Of a stretch of DNA of 64,000 bases, positions 42,514 to 54,529 are shown piece after piece. Position numbers and translations under genes: made by a program. Position 1 is the stretch's first letter. Every line of letters begins with the position of its first letter. The notes beneath the pieces were generated by a model that ran no database searches, had not been told where the DNA came from, and was given only the letters and a program-made list of their open reading frames with translations. This DNA comes from Acorus gramineus. Taxonomy: Eukaryota; Streptophyta; Magnoliopsida; Acorales; Acoraceae. The stretch covers positions 1,828,712 to 1,892,711 of the forward strand of contig JAUJYN010000022.1 of assembly GCA_030737835.1 (NCBI GenBank), in the 5' to 3' direction.

Positions 42514-45080
42514 TGTCACGCCCAGGGTGGCCGTCCCCGAGACGTGGCAATATATAAAGTATCAGCTATCAAGTACAAGAGGTCAACAATGACTACAATA
42601 AATAACACACAAGCTGGCAAAGCAATGATAACTGATAACTCAACTGAAAAGCGAAAGCATAAAATATCAATAAGTCTGTAAACCAAAATCATTATTACAG
42701 ACTTGAATACACAATCACTGTCCTGTGAGAGCCAAGTCTAGTCCAAATAAAATACAACCTGTGCCACATGCATGATTTACAATACATAAAATGACTCTAG
42801 GACTGCTGACAGCCTCGCACTCGCCACCCGGCGGACAGAACGCTCGACGCACATAAGACCACGCCACAGGGAAGCTCCAGCTCCACGCCCAACATTGCTC
42901 TTGAAAAGAAACAGTATGCGAGGGGTGAGCTACAAGCTCAGTGAGTGACTGGAAACCAATCACCATTACAACAGTTCAATGTTAAGGAATTTCCTTTCAA
43001 GGAAAACATGGGTGGAAACCCAATGGATAACAAGGTCACGCGGCTGCATGACCAACCTCACACTCACTCGCGGAGGGAGACTCTTGGGACTTTTGGGGAG
43101 AGACCACACCATTGGTCGAAGAGACGCAGAATTACTGGTCTACACAACACTACTGGATCATCTACATTGAGATAACTGCCCAACGATGTCTTTGAACATC
43201 AATACGTAAACGGACCCAACAACCATGGGAACGGACAAAAACGAATAAGTCATGTGGCGACGTGACTTCACCTCATCCTCACCCTCACCCCTAAGGGTGA
43301 CACAGGATTGTTGGAAGAAAACCTTTTTGTTCTACACCCTTCGTCATCTGGTAGCCCTCTCCTGAGTAGCCTCTACCTGGTATACTCCCATGATTAGTAC
43401 ATCTGCCGAATGCATCGGTAGTACCTAAAGGTGGGAGCCCTCTGTCAGGACAGCTTTAACATCGGGTAACTTCAACGCGGATCCGAAGAAGGGGAGAACG
43501 ATTCCACGCTCGCAATATCATCTGGTAGCCCTCTCCCGCGTAGCCTCTACCTGTCGGCCTTCCACGATCGGTACATCAGCCAGATGCGTACCGCGATACG
43601 CATCAGTAGCACATACAAGTGGTTGCACCCAAACAGGACAGCTTTGACGCTGGGGTATTCGACGCACGACGATGAAGGAAGCACCCCACGTTCGCAAAGC
43701 GAACCCTATGGGAAAGTCAACTACGCTCGATAATCACATATCGATGATAACGAATACTCTTGGACTCCCACACGAGTGCATCACTCAGACACAAGGGTTA
43801 CCTCTGCTCTCACGTAGAAATAAGCCCAAGGCATATAACCCAATGAGCGGTTCATATACGCGCCTAGCACGGGTCGGCCCAACTTATTGCCAAAGCTACC
43901 GGTTTAACAAAACCGATACAACAAATGAATTCTCCTGAATTCCATTCAAGTGCATCACACGGATGCAGGGGTGATTACATCGCTCGCGCACTAACTAATG
44001 AGGTACATCCCGACAGCGGGTCGTACCCACGCCTATTTCAGATAGGCCTAATTAGTTTTAACATATGCACGATCATCTAATAATTGACTATAAGGGTAAC
44101 CCCTAACATGGATTTACATCATAAACAACAAATCATACAACATGCATACAAGGTATGGCCCACTTAAACATGCATACATGGTCATTAATCATATAAGCAC
44201 ACAAGGCATAACTTAAGCATGCGTTGGATATCACCAACTTAAAAGGGAAGGGTCAAGCGCGATCTCGCACACTAACAGGTGCATGCCAATATTCCAAACG
44301 AACCTGAGTCGAGTAGAAAATCGCATCTACTTACTCAGTTTGTGCAGAGGGAGAGGGCGAGAGAGAGATCATCATCTCTTGAAGTTGGTCATAGCTTTGC
44401 CCCATTAGCATGGGCACAACAACTACACCACGCCCTCAAGTCTTATCGCAAGGGAATATTAGGCATGTGCTCGTTATTAACCCAGACTTAATCATGCTGG
44501 ATATTCCAATTAATATGGTAGTATTACTCATAGGGACTACCTAAGGCATGCTTATTCTATACATTCATGAAAACCCACATCACACATGCCCATACATGAA
44601 GGGCGCATGCATACATAATAATTCACACATGAATATACATAGGCAAGTATATGGTAGAAAAGGGGGTTCTACACAATATACGAGCTATACAAGCCTAGCA
44701 TACAAATATCTAACATATTTAGGGTGCAAGGAAGCCCTATGGATGTGCGATGCATGACTACGTGCATCGAGCGCACCCCGAAGGGTTGGATCGAACCACT
44801 CACCGATACCTGGATCGTCGCGCACCCCATCCGACGAGATCTGCAAGGCAAGGGTATCCAATTTGGTGAGTAAAATCACATTTAAAACACTTAGAATTTA
44901 CTAGAAATACCAAAGACTTAGACATGCACGCATACGGGCTCGCACGCATGCGAGCACGCACGCACTCACGCATGCCCGAGTGCCCCAGCACCTACCCGAG
45001 CCCCTGAACAGCCACACGCGCGGCCCCGCACGGGTACGCAAGCACGCACGTGCCCCCCAAGCCCACTGGCACCCAGACGC

Positions 45081-48000
45081 TGTCACGCCCCAGGCGTCCC
45101 CGAGATGTGGCAAAATAAAATATAATATCAGCTATCAATACCTGAGGTCAATAAGGACACCAATAACAATACACAAGGCGACAAAGCAAGATAATGATAA
45201 CTGACTGAAAAGCGGAAGCATAATATATAACAATGTCTGTAAATCAATAACATTATTACAGACCCGAATACACAATCAATGTCCTGTGAAAGCCAAGTCT
45301 AGACCAAAGAAAATACAACTTGTGCCACATGCACGATTTACAAAGCATAAAATGACTCTAGGAATGCTGACAGCCTCCCACTCGCGACCCGTCGGCAGAA
45401 CGCTCCACGCCCATAAGACCACGCCACAGGAAAGCTCCAGGTCCACGCCCAATACTGCCCCTAAAAAAAAGAGTATGCGAGGGGTGAGCTACAAGCTCAG
45501 TGAGTGGCTGGTAACCAATCACCATTCTACAATTCAATACATAATCAATTCCCTTTTTCAAGAAAAAACATGGGTAGAAACCCAATGGATAACAGGGTCA
45601 CGCGGTAGCGCGACCAACCTCACCCCCACCCTCACTCCCGGAGGGAGTCTTTTGGGACTTATGGGGAGAGACCATACTGTCGGTCGAAGAGACCCGGATT
45701 TACTGATCTAGAGACCATGCCGTCGGTCGAAGAGACCTGGACTTACTGGTCTACTCAACACTACTAGATCATCTACATCTAGATAATCGTCCAACGATGT
45801 CCTTTAACATCGATCACGAGACCGGACCCAACAACTATGGGAACGGTCGAACAACGAATGGGTCACGAGGCGACGTGTCTTCGCCTCATCCACACCCTCA
45901 CTCCTGAAAGGAGACATCTTGGGACTTTGGGAAGAGACTTAGACTGCTCTACACCCCTGGTCCACCGGTAGCCTCTCCCACCCTCGTGGCCTCCGCCTAG
46001 TCCTCTGACAGGTATAGCCAACGCCGGGGAGTTTCTACATCGGATCCAACGAAGGGGAGAACGATTCCACGCTCGCGACATCATTCATTAACCCTCTCCT
46101 GGGTAGTATCTACAACCCGATCTCCTCAACTCACCGCTCTACACCCTTGGTCTGCCAGTAGCCCTTTCCCACCCTCGTGGCCTCCACCTAGTCCACTCCC
46201 ACCATCCGTACTGTCCGACACATCGGAGGTACCTACGGACGGGAGCCCTCTGTCAGGTACAGCCAACGCCGGGGAGTTCCTACATCGGATCCAACGAAGG
46301 GGAGAACGATCCCATGTTCGCAAAGCGAAACCCAAAGGAAAACAACCACTCTCGATACTCGCTTATCGAGATATCACACACATGCATAACCACAACCAAC
46401 ACACTCATATTAACCTCAAAGTAGTCATAGTCCCTAAACGGGAGTAACTACACAAGTTAGAGGGTCGTAACATCGCCGATCCACCCCACGCTCACCCTTT
46501 AGGGGTGTCATGGGTCCTTTGGGACAAACTAGACCGCTCTCCACCCCTGGTCCACCCGGTAGCCCTTTCCCACCCTCGTAGCCTCGACCTAGTCCACTCC
46601 AACTACCAGTACTGTCCGAACACATCGGAGGTACCGGACGGAAGCCCTCTGTCAGGTCAGCCATCGCCGGGGAGTTCCTACATCGGATCCAACCAAAAGG
46701 AGAAGACAGCCTACTCACGCGCATACGATCCTGTTGGATCCGTCGACAACGATTTCTAACACTACTAATGTCATGAATTCTCAAGAATTCCTCCAGAGCG
46801 CATAACTAAGATGCGGAGAAGCATATATTATAACCACAAGGTTATAATATTCTCTAAGGCATGCTTACAACAATATAATCACATAATCCCATCTTGATTT
46901 AAATAAATTAAACTAAATGGGAACATGCATAGGTCGGGGCAAGGTGTCTAGGCATGCATAGGCCGCTATACATGATATAAGGGTGCATATCCCTAGCATA
47001 CAAAGTCTAAGGTGGCATGGATATATCATATTAATCATGCATGCATATCATTTACACATTATAGCTAGGGGGCCCCATCGATGCGCGACGCGCGTCTATG
47101 CGGGTTGAGCGCATCCCTAGAGAGGGGGGGAGGGATTGGAATCAAACCACTCACCTTACGACCCGGGACCTCGCGCATCCCATCCGACGAGATCTGCAAG
47201 GTAGGGGCATCCAACTGGTGAGAAACAATCCAATTTACAGATATAAATACATTAGAAATACCCAATACTCGGACATGCATGCATACGGGCTCGCACGCAT
47301 GCGAGCACGCACGTACGCACGCGAGTCCGAGTGCCCTGACACCTACCCGAACCCTTGGGCAGCCACACGCATGGCCCCCCACACGCGCACGCACGAATGC
47401 GCACGCACGCACGCACGCACCCCAGCACCATCAGTGCACTGCCGCGCGCCTGCCCGCACCCCCAGACGCGCTGCCACACACGCGCGCACGCTCGCGTGCA
47501 CCCGCGCACACTGCATGTCCAGCCCACGCGCCCTTGCGCAGCACCCCGCGCACGCCCCAGCACCCGCGCGCACTGGTCCCCTGCCCCGCGCCCAGGCGCA
47601 TGCCCAGGCGCACTGCTCCGGGCACGCGCACGCTCGCGCGCACGCCCGCGCGCACGCCTGCGCGCACCCTTGCTCGCGCCAGCGCCTGCGCACACCCGCG
47701 CGACCACTCCGCGTGCACCCGCGCATTCGCGCTCAAGCGCCCGCGCGCGTCTGCGCGTCTGACTGCGCCTGCCAGCGCCCGCCTGCGTGCGCGCCTGCGC
47801 GTGCACGCGCGCAGACGACCCGAAACGGGCGCCCAGCCAACCCCTACCCCTTTTTAACCCTTCCCAACCTCTCACACACACCCTAACCCATCTACCTTGC
47901 ATGCATGACCTCCCTAACATCCCCTTAAGCCATGAAAACCAAGAAAAGATTGGGAGGATCTCACCTTGGAGGGGGAACGAAAGGGGGAGGTTCGGGGGCC

Positions 48001-48734
48001 CTCGACGCACCCGCGACCACCTCAACCACCTCCTCAACCCTCCAATGGCTGCTAATCAGAGGGGGGGGGGAAACCATGAGAGGGAGCTTCAGAGAAGGGA
48101 AGAAACAACAACAACCATACTTACACAAAGATTCACTTGCTCATGCACCTTTTCCTTCTCTTCTCATAGGGACATTAAATCAAACACTTGGTAGGCTTGA
48201 ATGAGAGAAAGAGAGACAAGAAGCTGAAGGTTGACGTGGGGGTTATGGGAGGGAGAGAGAGAAAGAGATATTTATCACACAAATATATAAGGAGGGAAAA
48301 GACCTAGTCGCCCTTTGACTAGAAATTCTGTGCATACTTCACTGGAACAGCCATAACTTTCTCAATATAGCTCCATTGGAAAGCCAAGAAGATTATCTAC
48401 AACTTTCATGTTTATGCCAAGATCAAATAAGCTCTCAAGCTATTCCGAAATTAGAGCTTAACATAGAACAGGGCTGCTGCCAGAATTTCCCTCCCTGAGG
48501 TATACTTTGAAAAATACCCATAACTTTTACTACAAGAATCCAGCTGATCTATTTCCACTTCTGTACAAAATCTAACTCAAAACTGGACATCTCATAGTAA
48601 ACTCATATTTAAACCTCTACATCATGGATTTTAACAAAATCAAATCCAAATACCAAATCAGGAACACAACTTCTAGGAAAAATTTATGTACCCAAATTTT
48701 CAAACAGAGCGCTCCAAATGACACAAGCACAACA
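45081..48734 (-). mobile_element. LTR B, a mosaic solo LTR inside LTR A
   Basis: Plus-strand ends are TGTCACGCCCC (45,081) and TGACACAAGCACAACA (48,734). It interrupts the GC-rich block of LTR A, which resumes at 48,735. Flanks GACGC and CGCGC are a poor target duplication. About 45,081-46,380 and 47,060 onward resemble subfamily 2. About 46,390-47,050 carries subfamily-1 sequence including the ATATTATAAC hairpin. Its start (48,300-48,734) is unlike the other LTRs. Confidence 0.75.
45358..45460 (-). other. Candidate mini-ORF exon 3 of LTR B (33-codon frame)
   Basis: After the acceptor TTTTTTTTAG the frame is open for 33 codons to TAG 45,360-45,358 and reads LWRGLMGVERSADG near the middle. 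This is the same length and phase as exon 3 at 16,200-16,098. Exon 2 of this LTR (47,193-47,155) is 39 nt, so the joined frame is uncertain in this copy. Exon 1 ends RVRRGPPNLPLSFPLQ before a GTGAG donor near 47,970. Confidence 0.4.
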
Positions 48735-49570
48735 CGCGCTGCCCCGCGCACGCGCCTCGCACTCGCGCACGTCGGCGCGCCTGACTGCACTCGCCTGCGC
48801 CCCTCTGCGCATGCACACGCGCCGACAGCCCCACAAAAGCACCCAGCCACCCAACACCCCTCCCCAGCCCCCCTCACACACCCTAACTCAATCATCTAGC
48901 ATGCATGACCCCCTTACAACCCCTAACACATGAAAAACCAAGGAAAAGATGGGGGAGAGCTCTCCAAAAGAGGGGGAATGAATGGGGGAGATTCGGGAGC
49001 CCTCGATGCACCCGCGACCACCTCAACCACCACCACCACTACCACCACCTCCACAGCCTCTCCTCAGCCTTCTTTGGCTGAAAAACAAGGGGGGGGGAAG
49101 ACATGAGAGGGAGCTTGAGAGAAGAGAAACCACAACAACAACAACACACACAAACCTACCTTCTTGCACTTCCTTCTTCACCTTCTCCTTCAATTGCTTC
49201 TTCCTCCTCCTTCTTAACACACAAAGTGTCACGCCCTAGGGCGGCCGTCCCCGATACGTGGCAACAATATATAATATCAGCAGTCTATACAAGAGATCAA
49301 TAAAATACTCTAAACAACATCAAAAATGACAACACAGACAATAATGTAGCTGACATAATATATACAAATAGCAGAAGCTTAAACGACTGAGTCTGTAATT
49401 CAAAGACATATTACAGACCCGAATACATAATCAATTGTCCTGTGAGAGCCAATATAAACAATGACATCCAAATACAAGTGTGTGCCCAAGCACGAATAAC
49501 AATACATACAATCAAGAAGGGGATGCTGATGGCCTCTCACTCGCAGAACCCAAAATGTGACGCTGCTCCG

Positions 49571-51136
49571 CTACTGCTGTGGTGCCTCGGGGAGCTCCTC
49601 CTTTAGATCCGACTCAGATATAACTGGAGGAAAAGAATATGCGAGGGGTAAGCCACACGCTCAGTGAATGGCACAATCTATGCAACACAACTCATATTAA
49701 CCTTAAATAATTATAGTCCCTAAACGGGAGTAACTACACAATCTAGTGGGTCGTAAGACCGTCGACCCACCCCACCCTCACCCTTTAAGGGGGTGACATG
49801 GGCCTTTTCAGACTAGACCACTCTCCACCCCTGGTCCACCCGGTAGCCTCTCCCACACTCTGTAGCCTCTACCTGGTATACTCCCACGATCAGCACTGTC
49901 CGACGCATCGGAGGTACCTACAGATGGGAGCCCTCTGTCAGGTCAGCTTTCCAACGCCGGGGAGTCCCTACTCGGATCCAACCAAAAGGAGAAGACAGCC
50001 TACTCACACGGATACGATCCTCTTGGATCCGTCGACAACGATTTGTAACACTACTAATGTCACGAATTCTCAAGAATTCCTCCAGGGCGCATAACTAAGA
50101 TGCGGGGAAACATATATTATAACAACAAGGTTATAATATTCTCTAAGGCATGTTTATAACAATATGTTCCCATTTTGATTTAATTAAATTAAACTAAATG
50201 GGAAACATTTATAGATCGGGGCTTTCCAATCAAGGGACATGGTGTCCAGGCATGTAGGCCTCTATACATGATATAAGAGTGCATATCCTATCATACAAGT
50301 CTAAGTGGCATGGTTACATCATATTAATCATGCATTGCATAGCTTTTCATTTATCACAAGTTAATACACAATTATGGTGCCCTAGGGGAGGGCAATGCAC
50401 GCTTACATGCATCGAACGCCTTCCTACTGGGTTGGATTGACCCACTCACCGAAACCCGGGTCGTTGCGTGACCGTCCGTCAAGATCTGCAAGACATAGGC
50501 ATTCAATATGGTGAGTAAACTACACAAATACATAAGAAATACACTAGAAATACCCAATACACGGACGAGCATGCATATGGGCCCGCACGCACGGGCGTAC
50601 GCACGCGAGTCCGAGTGCCTCGACACCCTCCCGAACCCTCGGGCAGCCATACGCGTGGCCCCCCCGCACGCGCACGCACGAATGCGCCCCTGCGCCCCTG
50701 GCGCACGGCCGCGCCCCTGCCCGTGCGCACCGCGCGTCCAGCCCAGCGCGTACCCGCGCGCACTGCGCCCCCGAGCAGCACCCCGCGCGTATGCTCGCGC
50801 GTCTGCGCGTACGCGTGCGCGCCCGCCAGCGCGCCAGTCTGCGCGTGCCAGCTCCAGTTTGCGCGCGCAGATGCGCGCGCACGCGCAGGGATGGCTCCGC
50901 GCGCGCGCCTGAGCCCCTTCAACCCCCTCCTCAGCCCACCCACACCCCCTAACACCTATGCAAAGCATGCATAACCATTTAAACACCCTAATCAATCATC
51001 TAAACAAGCTAGGGGAGGAGGAAGACTTACCAACAAGGAGGGAAAGGAAAAGGGAGGAAACTCGGGTGCCCTTTGCGCACCAACCCGCCACAACCGCCAC
51101 CACCAAGACCACCACCACCTCAGCCACTCTCAAGGC
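49571..51136 (-). other. Candidate LTR mini-ORF, exons 1-3 (solo LTR C)
   Basis: Exon 1 is open from 51,136 to 51,031 and ends CTTGTTG|GTAAG (residues GWCAKGTRVSSLFLSLLVD). Exon 2 is 50,485-50,450 (36 nt, LDGRSRNDPGFV). Exon 3 is 49,623 down to TAG 49,573-49,571 (ISESDLKEELPEAPQQ). All splice sites are canonical and all joins are phase 1. This is the cleanest copy of the proposed spliced unit, and it lies in a solo LTR, so it does not depend on gag-pol. Confidence 0.55.
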
Positions 51137-51372
51137 CTAAAATGGCTGAAAACAGAGGTGGGGGAAGCCATGAGAGGGAGGTAGAGAAAGGGAAATCAAA
51201 ACAAAAACCATACAAAGGTAGATCACAACAATACCTTTCTTTTTCCCTTCTAGGGTTTTCTTCTTCTTCTTCTTCTACAACCTCTAATGGCCAAAAGAAA
51301 GAAGAGGGAGTGATGGATTGTGTGTGAGAGAGAGAGAGATGGGGAAGAAAAAGTGGGCGCCCAACACTAGTG

Positions 51373-51398
51373 ACACACACACACACACACACACACAC
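51373..51398. repeat. (AC)n microsatellite
   Basis: About thirteen uninterrupted AC units lie within solo LTR C, just upstream of exon 1 on the minus strand. Confidence 0.9.
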
Positions 51399-52312
51399 TC
51401 ACGCACTTGGAACATTAGGGTTTGGTGGGCTTGACTTTGAGTCAACCCAACCACAAAAAAAAAATAAAAGGATTTGACCAAGTCAATGGTCAATTTGACT
51501 TGGTCCAAGTCTTCTTTGACTTGGTCAAGTCCCCCCTTTGACATTCCCACTCGGTCAAAACCCGGATACGATTCAGAACTGCCAAATTCTGAAACGTTAC
51601 CGGAATTCGATGAAATTTTCGTGAGTGGTTCGAAATGGCACCAGGACACATAATGTGCAGTTAGATTTTCAATCAGAGTTCTCGAGCTCATGCAGATAGC
51701 TAAAAGTCCAAAATTTTAGCGGTTCTGATCGAAAAAAAGAAAAATCTGAAAAACTGCCAGAAATGTCCCAAAGGTGACCAGAAGGCTAAAAGTGACACAT
51801 ATATAACACAAAGAGGGGAAAAAGAGACCAAGAAAGGGAGCTTGAGAGAGTTCCACGAAATGGGAGAGAGGGAGAGAGAGAGAGAGAAGGCAAAAATGTA
51901 TTTTTCAAGCCCAAATAGTGTCTAAGGGTGACCCTAAGGGGGTGGTGAGGTTAGGGTTAAGCTCACCCTCACTCAACAACTCATTTTTTGCTTTATTGGG
52001 AAGCGTGTGGAGAAGCACCACATACTCAAAAATATATCACCCACCAAAACCAGTAACGGCCAAACCCGGATGCAGTTTGGAACTGCATATTTTTTAAAAC
52101 GTTACCGGAATTCAATGAAATTTTTATGGGTAGTACAAAACAGTACCAGGACCAATAATATGCAGTTAGATTTCCAATCAGAGTACTCCAACTCCCGCAG
52201 GTAGCTAAAAGCAAAAAATTTAGCAACTCCGATAGAAAAAGAAAAAGGCCCTGAATGACCCAGATGTGACCAAGGCATAACCGAAATGGCTCCAAATGAC
52301 ACAGGCATAACA

Positions 52313-52688
52313 ACCAGTCCCTCCACTACGAGGTAGAGATGCACTACAATACCTCAAAGCGTTTGGCATAACATACCCGGAGTATACTCAACAAGTATAA
52401 GGGTCACGTGACTACATGACTTCAACTCACCCTCACCCTCACCCTCACCCCTAAGGGTGACACGGGACTATTGGGGGGAAATCCAACGGCTCTACACCCT
52501 TCATCATCCGGTAGCCCTCTCCCGAGTAGCCTCTACCTGGTATACTCCCATGATCAGTACATCTGCCAAATGCATCGGTAGTACCTACAGGTGGGAGCCC
52601 TCTGTCAAGACAGCTTCAACGCCGGGCAGCTTCAACGCAGATCCGATGAAGGGGAGAACGATTTCTTACTCACAATGCGAACCACATA
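52313..52688 (-). repeat. Continuation of the LTR fragment interrupted by solo LTR A
   Basis: It resumes the subfamily-2 LTR seen at 41,750-42,513 and ends at the start of LTR D. At 52,430-52,451 the minus strand has four runs of three or more G separated by TGA, a good quadruplex motif. Confidence 0.7.
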
Positions 52689-53316
52689 TGTCACGCCCCA
52701 GGGCGGCCGTCCCCGAGACGTGGAAATAACGAAATATCATCTATCAAGTACAAGAGGTCAACAATGACACCAATAAATAACACACAAGCTGGCAAAGCAA
52801 TGATAACTCAACTGAAAAGGCAAAAGCATAAAATATCAACAATGCCTGTAAACCAAAAACATTATTACAGACTCGAATACACAATCACTGTCCTGTGAGA
52901 GCCAAGTCTAGTCCAAATAACATACAACCTGTGCCACATGCACGATTTACAATACATAAAATGACTCTAGGACTGCTGACAGCCTCGCACCCGCCACCCG
53001 CCGGAAGAACGCTCGACGCACATAAGACCACACCACAGGGAAGCTCCATCTCCATGCCAACATGCCTGAAAAGAAACAGTATGCGAGGGGTGAGCTACAA
53101 GCTCAGTGAGTGGCTGGAAACCAATCACCATACAACAGTTCAATACTAACACAATTTCCTCTCAAGGAAAACATGGGTAGAAACCCAATGGATAACAGGG
53201 TCACGCGGCGGCGCGACCAACCTCACCCTCACCCTCACTCCCGGAGGAAGACTCTTGGGACATTCGGAGAGAGACCATATCGTTGGTCGAAGAGACGTGG
53301 AATTACTGGTCCACAC
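52689..53316 (-). repeat. LTR fragment D (subfamily 2, terminal 628 bp)
   Basis: It starts TGTCACGCCCC, contains a partly broken exon 3 (frame ending RVRGCQQS, TAG at 52,969-52,967), and is cut at 53,317 where LTR E begins at its own end motif. Confidence 0.78.
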
Positions 53317-54020
53317 TGTCACGCCCCAGGGCGGCCGTCCCCGGGACGCTGCAAGTGTATATATGATATCAGTCTAAACAGGAGTTCAATAACATACTCA
53401 CACAACAGCTAAAATGACAATACAGACAAAGTAGGGGCTGACATGATATATACACAAATAGCGGAAGCTAAAAGACTGAATCTGTAACTCAAAAACATAG
53501 TACAGACTCGATACATAATCAACTGTCCTGTGAGAGCCAATATATACAAGACATCCAAATAATATACAAACACGTGCCCAAGCACGGAATATAACACATA
53601 TAATAAAAAAGGGATGCTGATAGCCTCTGATACTCGCGGGACGTGGCTACTCCGCTACTGATGAAGTCCCTCGGGGAGCTCCTCCTCTGGATCCGACTCA
53701 GATGACTCTGGAGAAAAATATTATGCAGGGGTGAGCCACACGCTCAGTGAACAGCACAACCATGCATCACAGCTTATATTAACCACAACCAGATGTTATA
53801 ATCCACAATCTCATTATTAAAAGCCACAAAATGGCAACAGCTATACAGTCCAATGGGTCGCTATCGCCAACCCACTACACCCTCACCCTCACCCCTCAAT
53901 AGGTGACAAAGGATATTGGGACTTACAATCCAGTAGGTCGCTACATCGCCGACCCACCACACCCTCACCCTCACCCCTCAATATGGTGACATAGGATATT
54001 GGGACTGACTAGGCTGATGG
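53317..54020 (-). repeat. LTR fragment E (subfamily 1, terminal 704 bp)
   Basis: It starts TGTCACGCCCC and runs to the GTCCCAATATCC repeat region, where Tekay-3 begins. Exon 3 of the mini-ORF is at 53,707 down to TAG 53,657-53,655, in the conserved 16-codon frame (SSESDPEEELPEGLHQ). Confidence 0.8.
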
Positions 54021-54284
54021 TGTTATATTTGTGTCACTTTTAACCTGCTGGTAACCGTTGGAGCGTTCTGGATGTTTTTCATTTTTTTTCGGTTTTCGAT
54101 CGGAACCGCTAATTTTTGGACTGTTAGCTATCGTCCTGAGTTAGAGGACTCCGATTGGAAATCTAACTGCATATTTGGTGTCCTGGTGCCATTTTAAGCC
54201 TCTCACAAAAATTTCGTCGAATTCCGGCAACGTTTCCAAAAATTTCGCAGTTCCGGGGCGTATCTGGGTTTTTAAGTCGCTCGC

Positions 54285-54292
54285 TATATATA
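54285..54292 (+). promoter_or_regulatory. TATA box of the Tekay-3 5' LTR
   Basis: TATATATA is preceded by CTCGC and followed after ~20 bp by the start of the pyrimidine-rich leader (CACTATTCATC) shared by all family LTRs. The same box is at 60,405-60,412 in the 3' LTR. Confidence 0.65.
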
Positions 54293-54529
54293 TGTGAGAT
54301 CTAATTTTTGATGAGCACTATTCATCATCCCTACCAAATCATTTTCTCTCTCCCCTCTCTCCTTTTCTCACTTTTGAGCCCCCTAGAGCCCTCAAACCCA
54401 AAAACCTAAAGCATAGGAAGTGTAGATCGGGTCCCGATCTACACCCCGGTGCTTTCAAATCCGGATTTCGGCAAGTTTTGCCCCTCCGTCCCCCCTCTCT
54501 TCTCCTCTGTTTTGGTCCATTTCGAGGGC

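Larger units (their letters stand above)
49227..51808 (-). mobile_element. Solo LTR C (subfamily 1) with perfect target duplication
   Basis: Plus-strand ends are TGTCACGCCCT (49,227) and TGACACATATATAACA (51,808). It is flanked by CAAAG on both sides (49,222-49,226 and 51,809-51,813), a perfect 5-bp target duplication. It is 2,582 bp long, has no internal region and was inserted into solo LTR A. The perfect duplication and clean ends suggest it is among the youngest insertions here. Confidence 0.93.
42514..52312 (-). mobile_element. Solo LTR A (subfamily 2), hosting nested LTRs B and C
   Basis: Plus-strand ends are TGTCACGCCC (42,514) and TGACACAGGCATAACA (52,312). Flanks ACAAG and ACCAG agree at four of five bases as a target duplication. 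Removing B (45,081-48,734) and C with its duplication (49,227-51,813) leaves about 3.56 kb of colinear LTR, comparable with the solo LTR at 15,818-19,566. No internal coding DNA is present. Exon 2 (44,840-44,804, 37 nt) is conserved; the exon 1 donor is changed to GAGAG (about 48,967-48,971). Confidence 0.82.

Noticed and set aside
47098-48037. Long open frames on both strands in the GC-rich block (up to about 260 codons)
   Set aside because: They lie in CpG-rich low-complexity DNA, overlap on several frames at once, and encode only Arg/Ala/Pro/Cys/His runs. Similar frames at 23,841-24,261, 32,318-33,098, 54,773-55,956 and 60,950-61,810 are also compositional artefacts.
45076-48739. GACGC/CGCGC as a target duplication for LTR B
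   Set aside because: Only three of five bases agree and the site lies in GCGC-rich DNA, where such matches arise by chance.
42514-52312. A long intact element between the LTR ends 42,514 and 52,312
   Set aside because: No gag, pol, PBS or PPT lies between; everything inside is explained by nested solo LTRs.
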